From JAVBMB01 sp031552995 (GTDB taxonomy: Bacteria; Bacillota; Clostridia; Oscillospirales; Butyricicoccaceae), in assembly GCA_031552995.1 (NCBI GenBank), contig JAVBMB010000096.1, forward strand, positions 1-5,073: 5,073 nucleotides of DNA, in the 5' to 3' direction. A program made the translations under genes and the position numbers. Below the pieces are notes generated by a model. That model did not search any database. It had not been told where the DNA came from and worked only from the letters and a program-made list of their open reading frames with translations. Of this stretch, positions 1-5,073 are shown piece by piece; positions within the stretch are counted from its first letter, which is position 1; each line of letters opens with the position of its first letter.

Positions 1-1863
1 ATCGCCGTTATATATTCCGACACCGACTTCGGACATGTCGGTGCGCCGCCAGTCGCGGTCGTAGTTGTTGCGTATCTGCATGACACGGTCGCCGCAGCGA
101 AACGTGACGCCGCCGTATTGAATCTCCTCCTTGCCGGGAGCATGCGGGTTGATGGCGCTTTGCAGGTGCAGGTTCATCGCCTGTGTGCCGCAGGCCATTT
201 GGCGCGTCGGGCAAATCACCTGCACATCGTCGGCCGCGATGCCGAACTTTGCCGGGATGCGCGAGCAAATCAGCTCGACTGCCGAGCGGATTACGGTCTC
301 GGGACTTCTGGCCGAGACGAAGTAGAAATCGCTGTCGTTTTTGCGCAGCGACGGCATCTCTCCCCTGTTTATCATATGGGCGTTCATGATGATGTCGCTT
401 CCCTGCGCCTGACGGAATATCTCGCCGAGACGGACGAAGTCTATCATTCCAGAGTTCATGATGTCGGTGAAAAAATTGCCCGCGCCCACCGGCGGAAGCT
501 GGTCTCCGTCGCCTACAAGCACAAGACGCGCATGCGGCTTCATGGCGCGCATCAGTGAGGCGACAAGCGATATATCGAGCATGGACGCTTCATCGACGAT
601 TATCGCGTCGGCGCTGAGCGGGTTTGCGTCGTTTCGCGCAAAGCGCATACGGCCGCTCTCGTCAAACCCCGCCTCAAGCATGCGGTGAAGCGTACGCGCC
701 TCCTTGCCGCACAGCCTGCTCATCGCCTGGGCGGCGCGCCCCGTGGGCGCCGCGAGAAGCACGGTCATCCCGCACGCCTCAAGCAGGCGCACCATCGTCA
801 AAAGCGCGGTCGTCTTGCCTGTGCCGGGGCCGCCGGTGACGATTGACAGCGCTGAGCGCATGCACAGGCCTATCGCCTGACGCTGGCCGTCGCTGTAGGT
901 CATGCCGCTTTCTTTTTCAAGCCGCGCCAGCAGCTTTGGCAGGTTCGGCGGCTCGACAAGCTTCATCCCGCGCAGACGGCAGACCTCCCGCGCGACATAT
1001 TCCTCCTGCGCGAACGCTTGATATATGTAGACGGCGTCAAGCCCCGCAATGTGCTGCAAGACGGCCATACCTTTTGCGATAAGCGAATCGAGAGCCGACG
1101 CAAGACCGTCCGTTTCGCTGCCGCACAGGCGCGCCGTGGCGTCCAGCAGCTTGCCCTGCGGGATGAACGAGTGCCCGTTTTGCATGTTCCAGCTTAGCTC
1201 GTACAGCAGCGCGGCTTCAAGCCGCTTCGGCTCGTCCGATGCGAAGCCGAGGCCGAGCGCCGCCTCATCGACGCGCGAGAAATCGGCCGAAAACGGCTCC
1301 GCGCACAACAGATACGGGTTTTCGTGAACAAACTTAAGCGCGTGAACGCCGTACATTTGAAGCAGCTGCGGCGCGAGATGCTGCGGCAGCTCGCTGCGGG
1401 CCAGAAACTCCATCAGCAGGCGAAGATTGTTCTGGTTGATAAACCCGGCGCACATCTCAAGCGCCTTGTCACGCGTGATGCCGCGCACCGTGGACAGGCG
1501 CTCGGGCGAGTGTTCCAGCACATCAAATGTCTCCATGCCAAACGCGTCGACGATGGCCCGGGCCGTCTTTGGCCCGATGCCCTTAATAACGCGCGAGGCG
1601 AGATATTCGTAAATGCCGTACTCGTCGGCCGGCATTTCGCGCTCGTACTGCGAGACGGAAAACTGCTGCCCGTACTGCGGATGGCTCTGGTACGCGCCTT
1701 CGGCCGTGATATGCTCTCCGCAACCGAGAAAAGGCATGACCCCTGTGATGACGATGTCGTCTCCGTCATCGAGCCGTGCCCTTGCAACCGTGTAGCCGTT
1801 TCCCTCGTTTTTGTAGATGACGGTCTCAATTACACCGTCGATTACCGTTGTGCGCTCGTCCAT
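1..1863 (-). CDS. recD2: RecD2-type ATP-dependent DNA helicase, N-terminal 621 residues (cut by the left edge)
   Basis: This is a superfamily 1B 5'-3' DNA helicase of the RecD2 (RecD/TraA-like) family, which acts in DNA repair and recombination in bacteria, often without RecBC. The frame is open for 621 codons from the ATG at 1863 to the window edge; the family is usually about 720-800 residues, so roughly the last 100-180 lie outside. The long N-terminal extension typical of RecD2 is present, with a helix-hairpin-helix-like stretch GIGPKTARAIV at residues 95-105. The helicase core shows Walker A GGPGTGKT (344-351), motif Ia APTGRAA (372-378), Walker B VDEASM (423-428), motif III GDGDQLPPVG (451-460), and a late NGD (619-621) at the point where the family has its NGD-G motif. 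The ribosome binding site is weak (GAGGG, 3 bases before the ATG). An in-frame ATG at 1914 would add 17 mostly basic residues, but it has no ribosome binding site and sits in a hairpin, so 1863 is preferred. A probable terminator separates it from the upstream genes, so it is probably transcribed separately. No frameshift or lost motif is seen. Confidence 0.95.
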   Translation of the reverse strand, partial: MDERTTVIDGVIETVIYKNEGNGYTVARARLDDGDDIVITGVMPFLGCGEHITAEGAYQSHPQYGQQFSVSQYEREMPADEYGIYEYLASRVIKGIGPKTARAIVDAFGMETFDVLEHSPERLSTVRGITRDKALEMCAGFINQNNLRLLMEFLARSELPQHLAPQLLQMYGVHALKFVHENPYLLCAEPFSADFSRVDEAALGLGFASDEPKRLEAALLYELSWNMQNGHSFIPQGKLLDATARLCGSETDGLASALDSLIAKGMAVLQHIAGLDAVYIYQAFAQEEYVAREVCRLRGMKLVEPPNLPKLLARLEKESGMTYSDGQRQAIGLCMRSALSIVTGGPGTGKTTALLTMVRLLEACGMTVLLAAPTGRAAQAMSRLCGKEARTLHRMLEAGFDESGRMRFARNDANPLSADAIIVDEASMLDISLVASLMRAMKPHARLVLVGDGDQLPPVGAGNFFTDIMNSGMIDFVRLGEIFRQAQGSDIIMNAHMINRGEMPSLRKNDSDFYFVSARSPETVIRSAVELICSRIPAKFGIAADDVQVICPTRQMACGTQAMNLHLQSAINPHAPGKEEIQYGGVTFRCGDRVMQIRNNYDRDWRRTDMSEVGVGIYNGD

Positions 1864-1906
1864 TCGCCCTCGCCTGATGTGGATTTGTAGTATGCGCGCA
1901 GCGCGG

Positions 1907-1926
1907 CGCCGCATTAATGCGCGGCG
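1907..1926 (-). other. GC-rich hairpin with a palindromic core in the recD2 leader
   Basis: A 6-bp stem, CGCCGC paired with GCGGCG, encloses an 8-base loop. It overlaps a perfect 10-bp palindrome, GCATTAATGC, at 1911-1920, so either a cruciform or a protein-binding dyad could be proposed. No T tract follows on either strand, so it is not a simple intrinsic terminator. It lies 43 bases before the recD2 start codon. Its role is unknown, and in GC-rich DNA a hairpin this short can arise by chance. Confidence 0.35.
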
Positions 1927-1946
1927 GCGTACTGCCCGTTTTATGC

Positions 1947-1987
1947 AAAACACCGTCTCCTGAAGCGTGAGAGGTTCAAGAGGCGGT
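1947..1987 (-). terminator. Probable rho-independent terminator after the tmrB-like gene
   Basis: On the minus strand, ACCG + CTCTTGAA (1987-1984 and 1982-1975) pairs with TTCAGGAG + CGGT (1964-1957 and 1955-1952) around a 10-base loop. This gives a 12-bp stem with one G-U wobble and one internal C/A mismatch. It is followed by G and then TTTT (1950-1947). It starts about 32 bases after the stop of the tmrB-like gene and ends before recD2, the right place to end the rimO-pgsA-cysS-tmrB unit. The T tract is short, so termination may be partial. On the plus strand no T tract follows the hairpin, so the signal is directional. Confidence 0.6.
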
Positions 1988-2019
1988 TAATCTTGACACA
2001 TGTTGAATGAGTTGGTTTT

Positions 2020-2607
2020 TCAGCGATTCTGGCGCAGGCTCGTAAGCTTATTCTGGATGAACCTGCGCAGCCTGCCGCGCGCGGGCGGCAGCAGCGTGAC
2101 GCCCGCCCCGGCTGCGATAGCGTCCGCTACCTGATAAATCTGCATATCGTCTGTAATAATATGGTTTTCGAATATAGGATTCTTAAATGCCTCGATGCAC
2201 GGCGTGATATGCCGCATCCCCCACGAGCGCGCGCCATCCATGCGGCTACGCAGCCGCTTTGCCAGTGTCTTGCTTCCGGCCGACAATACACAGTGAAATA
2301 CCGGTATGCCGGCCCGTCGCAACGCGCCGATTATCTCATCATAATACTGCGGCGAGGTTATAGTCATCGGCGCGATGATTACACCGTCAAAGCCGGATGA
2401 TATCAATCTCAGCATGTCGGCATTTATGCGCCGCCACAGCGGCTCATCCTGAAAATCCCCTGCATGTGTCGGCTTTGGCGTGTTGCGCCTTATATAGTAG
2501 CCGGCCTGTTCGGGGTCGAACACAAAAGAGCCGGTCAGGCGGCGATGAAGCTCGAACGCGGCGCTCGATTTGCCGCTGCCAAACGCGCCGTTAATCCAGA
2601 TAATCAT
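2020..2607 (-). CDS. tmrB: TmrB-like P-loop ATP-binding protein (tunicamycin resistance family)
   Basis: A 195-residue P-loop NTPase resembling B. subtilis TmrB, a membrane-associated ATP-binding protein of 197 residues that gives resistance to tunicamycin. From memory of that family, the shared features in order are the start MIIWINGAFGSGK with Walker A GAFGSGKS at residues 7-14, ELHRRL (19-24), a DPE motif (31-33), DFQ-x3-LWR (51-59), APMTI (79-83), a YYDEIIG-x-LR stretch (88-97), KRLRSR (117-122), NPIFENHI in the last third and a C-terminal RG-x-LRRF. There is no signal peptide or clear membrane segment. The start is fixed by homology and by a TGA 8 codons upstream with no other start between. 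Its ribosome binding site AAAGG touches the ATG directly, which is unusually close, so translation may depend partly on ribosomes leaving cysS 31 bases upstream. It is the last gene of the likely operon and is followed by a terminator. Family membership is firm; tunicamycin resistance in this host is inference, since many relatives have no tested substrate. Confidence 0.87.
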   Translation of the reverse strand: MIIWINGAFGSGKSSAAFELHRRLTGSFVFDPEQAGYYIRRNTPKPTHAGDFQDEPLWRRINADMLRLISSGFDGVIIAPMTITSPQYYDEIIGALRRAGIPVFHCVLSAGSKTLAKRLRSRMDGARSWGMRHITPCIEAFKNPIFENHIITDDMQIYQVADAIAAGAGVTLLPPARGRLRRFIQNKLTSLRQNR

Positions 2608-2612
2608 CCTTT
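2608..2612 (-). promoter_or_regulatory. Ribosome binding site AAAGG abutting the tmrB-like start
   Basis: AAAGG ends at the base immediately before the ATG, leaving no spacer, whereas 5-9 bases is usual. No better purine-rich stretch lies at normal distance: the bases further upstream are a C6 run. This suggests weak or coupled initiation; the homology-based start remains the only possible one after the upstream TGA. Confidence 0.4.
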
Positions 2613-2638
2613 GACTGCGGGGGGCCGTTCACCCTGCC

Positions 2639-4036
2639 TTAGGCGCGATGCCATTTTACGCCCTGTGGAGTATCCTCCAGCACGATGCCTTTTTCCTTAA
2701 GCAGGTCGCGGATGCGGTCCGACTCCTTAAAGTCCTTTGCCTTGCGCGCCTGCTGGCGCTGCGCAATCAGGGCGTCGATCTCGGCGTCATCCCGCTGCGG
2801 CTTGGCCGCGCCGATGCCGAGAACGCCGCACAGCTCGCTGAGTATGGCGAGCGCCGCTGAAGAATACTCCCGCGTGGCACCCGGATGGGAGGAGACGGTG
2901 TTGACTTCGCGCACAAGCTCGAATATCACGGAAACTGCGTCCGCCGTGTTTATGTCGTCGTCCATAGCCTGGCAAAAGCGGTCCCTGTAGCCGGCACACG
3001 ACTCTACACTCACCCTCTCGGCAGGCGTCATAGCGCCTTCCCCGCCGTTTTGCGCCATGAACTCCAGATTACGGCGCGCAGTCGTTATCCTGCCCAGCGA
3101 CGCCGCCGCTTGCTCAAGCGAATCGGCCGAGTAGTTTATGGGGCTGCGGTAGTGAGCCGACAGCAGGAAAAACCTGATGGCATCATAGCCGTATACCCCT
3201 GCCGCCGTGCGGGCCGTGAAGAAGTTGCCCTTTGACTTGCTCATCTTTTGGTTGTCGATATTAATAAAGGCATTATGGAGCCAGTAATTGGCAAACGGTT
3301 TGCCGGTCAGCGCTTCGCTCTGGGCGATTTCGTTCTCGTGATGCGGGAAGCACAGGTCGATACCTCCGGCGTGAATGTCGATTGTCTCGCCTAGGTAGCG
3401 GCGGCTCATGACCGAGCATTCTATGTGCCAGCCGGGACGTCCCTCTCCCCATGGCGAGCTCCAGCTCGGCTCTCCCGGCTTGGCGGCCTTCCAAAGTGCG
3501 AAGTCAAGCGGATCGCGCTTTTGCTCGCCAACGGCGATGCGCGCGCCAGATTCAAGCTCGTCAAGCGGCTGGTTCGACAGCTTGCCGTAGCCGGAAAACA
3601 CACGCGCCGCAAAATACACGTCGCCGCCTGTTTCGTAGGCGAAGCCCTTGTCAATCAGCGCGCTGATATGGTCTATCATGCCGCCGATATTCTCAGTTGC
3701 GCGCGGGTGTATATCGGCGTCATGGATGCCCAGGCCGTGCGCGTCGGTGAAGTATTCTTCGGTATATCGCTCGGCAATTTTGTCAAACGTCGTGCCCTCT
3801 TCATTTGCCTTTTTTATCATCTTATCGTCGACATCGGTGAAGTTTTGCACATATGTCACATCATACCCGCGGTATTGGAAATACCTGCGAAGCGTGTCAA
3901 ACGTCACAAAGCAGCGCGCATTGCCGACATGAAAGAAATTGTAAACCGTCGGGCCGCAGACATACATCTTGACCTTGCCCTGCTCTACCGGGATGAACTC
4001 TTCTTTTTTCCTCGTCAGTGTGTTATATAAGCGCAT
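2639..4036 (-). CDS. cysS: Cysteinyl-tRNA synthetase (CysRS)
   Basis: A cytoplasmic class I aminoacyl-tRNA synthetase that uses ATP to attach cysteine to tRNA-Cys. At 465 residues it is full length for the bacterial family. Seen in order: YVCGPTVYN (25-33), with C27 as the first zinc ligand; the HIGH-class signature as HVGN (36-39); NFTDVDDKMI (65-74); GWHIECSVMS (202-211), with C207 as second zinc ligand; FPHHENE (230-236), with H232 and E236 as the remaining ligands; and KMSKS (264-268). These match E. coli C28, C209, H234 and E238 in order and spacing. The C-terminal helical tRNA-binding part ends in the typical RIRDLLKEKGIVLEDTPQGVKW. The start is supported by AGGAG (4044-4048) 7 bases before the ATG. 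Only 19 bases separate it from pgsA, and the ribosome binding site fills part of that gap, so it is probably co-transcribed. There is no room for its own T-box leader, a control often seen on Gram-positive synthetase genes. Confidence 0.98.
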   Translation of the reverse strand: MRLYNTLTRKKEEFIPVEQGKVKMYVCGPTVYNFFHVGNARCFVTFDTLRRYFQYRGYDVTYVQNFTDVDDKMIKKANEEGTTFDKIAERYTEEYFTDAHGLGIHDADIHPRATENIGGMIDHISALIDKGFAYETGGDVYFAARVFSGYGKLSNQPLDELESGARIAVGEQKRDPLDFALWKAAKPGEPSWSSPWGEGRPGWHIECSVMSRRYLGETIDIHAGGIDLCFPHHENEIAQSEALTGKPFANYWLHNAFINIDNQKMSKSKGNFFTARTAAGVYGYDAIRFFLLSAHYRSPINYSADSLEQAAASLGRITTARRNLEFMAQNGGEGAMTPAERVSVESCAGYRDRFCQAMDDDINTADAVSVIFELVREVNTVSSHPGATREYSSAALAILSELCGVLGIGAAKPQRDDAEIDALIAQRQQARKAKDFKESDRIRDLLKEKGIVLEDTPQGVKWHRA

Positions 4037-4055
4037 AATTATTCTCCTAATTCAA

Positions 4056-4658
4056 TCAGTCCGCTTTTGGTTTTTGCGTTATCCCATCGCGGATAACCGA
4101 AAAATTGTTGACAACATAATCGACGCCAGAAATCACAGACACGGCGACCATTATGAATATACACAGCGTTTGCAGCGTGAGCCACGATGTTAACATCAGA
4201 GGCTCCGGCTGGTAGAGCAGAATGAGTATACATATGATTTGGCTGAATGTCTTTAGTTTACCCCAGAAGGCGGCTTGAATCACGACGCCGTCCGCAGCGG
4301 CGACCATGCGAAGTGATGTGACGGTGAACTCTCTGGCCAGGATTATTGTGACGGCCCACGCGGGAATTACGCCCTCCTGAACGAATATCAGCAGCGCAGA
4401 CATGACGAGAAGTTTATCGGCAAGCGGATCGATAAACTTACCGAAGTTTGTCACTTGCTTGTACTTGCGGGCTATATATCCGTCCAGGCCGTCCGTCAGG
4501 CTGGCGATGGCGAATATTGCTATCGTCAGTATTGCTGATGTCTGGTCAGTGCGGTACGCAAGAACCATGAAAACCGGGATAAGCACGATTCTTACCATCG
4601 TAATGATGTTCGCTGTCGTCATGTCCGCAATTGCGGCGTGCCATGCGGCGCGCTGCAT
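4056..4658 (-). CDS. pgsA: CDP-diacylglycerol--glycerol-3-phosphate 3-phosphatidyltransferase
   Basis: An integral membrane enzyme that joins CDP-diacylglycerol and glycerol-3-phosphate to give phosphatidylglycerophosphate, the committed step to phosphatidylglycerol and cardiolipin. The CDP-alcohol phosphotransferase signature D-x2-DG-x2-AR-x8-G-x3-D-x3-D is perfect: D56, D59, G60, A63, R64, G73, D77, D81. Several hydrophobic stretches fit membrane helices, roughly residues 17-35, 41-54, 83-96, 99-108, 135-148 and 157-176. The length of 200 residues is normal. The start is uncertain. The ATG at 4658 follows a strong purine-rich site (AGAGGAGGA) but with short spacing and adds 12 residues not typical of the family. 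The ATG at 4622 gives MTTANIITMVRIVLIP, the usual family N-terminus, but has no good ribosome binding site. The specific PgsA name rests on the NIIT-x-VRI-x-LIP start and the rimO/cysS neighbours; other CDP-alcohol transferases are less likely. Confidence 0.93.
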   Translation of the reverse strand: MQRAAWHAAIADMTTANIITMVRIVLIPVFMVLAYRTDQTSAILTIAIFAIASLTDGLDGYIARKYKQVTNFGKFIDPLADKLLVMSALLIFVQEGVIPAWAVTIILAREFTVTSLRMVAAADGVVIQAAFWGKLKTFSQIICILILLYQPEPLMLTSWLTLQTLCIFIMVAVSVISGVDYVVNNFSVIRDGITQKPKAD

Positions 4659-4667
4659 TCCTCCTCT
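4659..4667 (-). promoter_or_regulatory. Strong ribosome binding site before pgsA
   Basis: AGAGGAGGA lies immediately upstream of the ATG at 4658 and inside the 28-base gap after rimO. Counting GAGG at 4663-4666, the spacing to 4658 is 4 bases; counting the full AGGAGG it is only 1. It is the only good site near the gene and is why the upstream start is kept despite the atypical 12-residue N-terminal extension. Confidence 0.6.
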
Positions 4668-4686
4668 ACATTAATGGTCGCCGAGG

Positions 4687-5073
4687 TCACTCCAAATGCA
4701 ACTTGCCAAAAAAATCGCATTCGCAGGCCTCGGTGATATCGACTAGCGCAAACTCACCCTCGCGCCCTCCCTCGAAGTAGACGGCGCCGTCAACATCCGG
4801 TGAATCCATATAGCTGCGGCCGTAACATCGGCCTAGTTCGTCTGTGCCGCAGCACAGAACCTTTAGCGTCCTGCCAATTGTACCCGCGGCGTGCTGCTGC
4901 ATTATCCCCTGCTGGATTGCATATACCTGCTCGAGCCGCTCCTGCTTGACATCCTCGGGCACCTGCCCCGGCATCTGCGCGGCGTCGGTACCCTCCTCTT
5001 GAGAATAACAGAAAGCGCCGACCCGCTCAAGCCTGAATTGACGCAAAAATGCACACAATTCTTCAAAATCTTC
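4687..5073 (-). CDS. rimO: Ribosomal protein S12 methylthiotransferase RimO, C-terminal 128 residues (cut by the right edge)
   Basis: The last 128 residues of a radical-SAM methylthiotransferase. RimO adds a methylthio group to a conserved aspartate of ribosomal protein S12, using iron-sulfur clusters and S-adenosylmethionine. The fragment is in frame from the window edge and contains the end of the radical-SAM domain, YSQEEGTDAA (23-32) followed by QVPEDVKQERLEQV (37-50), and then a TRAM domain with GRSYMDSPDVDG (85-96) and an ending DITEACECDFFGKL. The YS-x-EEGT form and the GRSY-x-D-x-P-x-VDG form fit RimO better than the related tRNA enzyme MiaB, which usually has YS-x-R-x-GT. The cluster-binding cysteines lie outside the window. 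The start is not in the window: a TTG at 5058 is an internal leucine codon. It is the first visible gene of the rimO-pgsA-cysS-tmrB series and may itself be preceded by co-transcribed genes. Confidence 0.92.
   Translation of the reverse strand, partial: EDFEELCAFLRQFRLERVGAFCYSQEEGTDAAQMPGQVPEDVKQERLEQVYAIQQGIMQQHAAGTIGRTLKVLCCGTDELGRCYGRSYMDSPDVDGAVYFEGGREGEFALVDITEACECDFFGKLHLE

Noticed and set aside
36..39. Residues of CysS: HVGN instead of HIGN or HIGH in the first class I signature (window 3931-3920)
   Set aside because: The listed coordinates are residue numbers. A conservative Ile-to-Val change with all other catalytic and zinc residues intact does not suggest loss of function.
1..75. 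Insertion-like stretch between NNYDRD and NGD at the end of the visible RecD2
   Set aside because: As recalled, clostridial RecD2 proteins commonly carry a similar stretch between these motifs, so it is not considered a novel insertion.
1413..1829. Minus-strand open frame of 138 codons inside recD2
   Set aside because: It is in another frame of the same strand as recD2 and is low-complexity in Arg and Ser, as shadow frames in GC-rich DNA often are.
1324..1890. Plus-strand open frame of 188 codons opposite recD2
   Set aside because: It lies wholly antisense to the clear recD2 coding frame apart from a few bases, resembles no family, and is explained by the high GC content that removes stops from the opposite strand.
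1940..1945. CATAAA on the minus strand as a -10 box for recD2
   Set aside because: Only four of six bases match TATAAT and no -35-like hexamer lies 16-18 bases upstream; it also overlaps the bases just after the terminator T tract. The recD2 promoter was not located.
1993..1998. Perfect TTGACA on the plus strand in the intergenic region
   Set aside because: At 17 bases downstream there is TTTTTC, not a -10-like hexamer, and there is no plus-strand gene to drive.
3425..4030. Plus-strand open frame of 201 codons opposite cysS
   Set aside because: It is fully antisense to cysS, whose frame carries all catalytic and zinc-binding motifs; no ribosome binding site or recognizable domain was seen.

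Overview
All supportable genes in this window lie on the minus strand, so the gene order is read from the right edge to the left. It is rimO (3' part only), pgsA, cysS, a tmrB-like ATP-binding protein gene, a probable terminator, and recD2 (5' part only). The DNA is GC-rich. The gene set points to a Gram-positive bacterium of the Clostridia type: a RecD2-type helicase, a PgsA directly behind RimO, and a protein very close in motif order to Bacillus subtilis TmrB. This assignment is inferred from gene content and protein style, not from a marker gene.

Right part (about 5073 to 2020): four genes follow each other with gaps of only 28, 19 and 31 bases and no visible promoter or terminator between them, so they look like one transcription unit. 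RimO modifies ribosomal protein S12, PgsA makes phosphatidylglycerophosphate for membrane lipids, CysS charges tRNA-Cys, and the TmrB-like protein is a small P-loop protein whose relative confers tunicamycin resistance. The first three are housekeeping genes; the fourth is an accessory-looking passenger at the distal end.

Middle (2019 to 1864): a 156-base intergenic region. It holds an imperfect hairpin followed by four T residues on the minus strand, which fits a terminator for the rimO-pgsA-cysS-tmrB unit. Next comes a short GC-rich hairpin in the leader of the next gene.

Left part (1863 to 1): the first 621 codons of recD2, open in frame to the edge, with helicase motifs intact. No RNA gene, mobile element, CRISPR array or foreign-looking segment was seen. 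This is an ordinary core-genome stretch. I found no convincing evidence of an undescribed system; the points worth a second look are modest and concern the tmrB-like gene, start-site choices and the intergenic structures.
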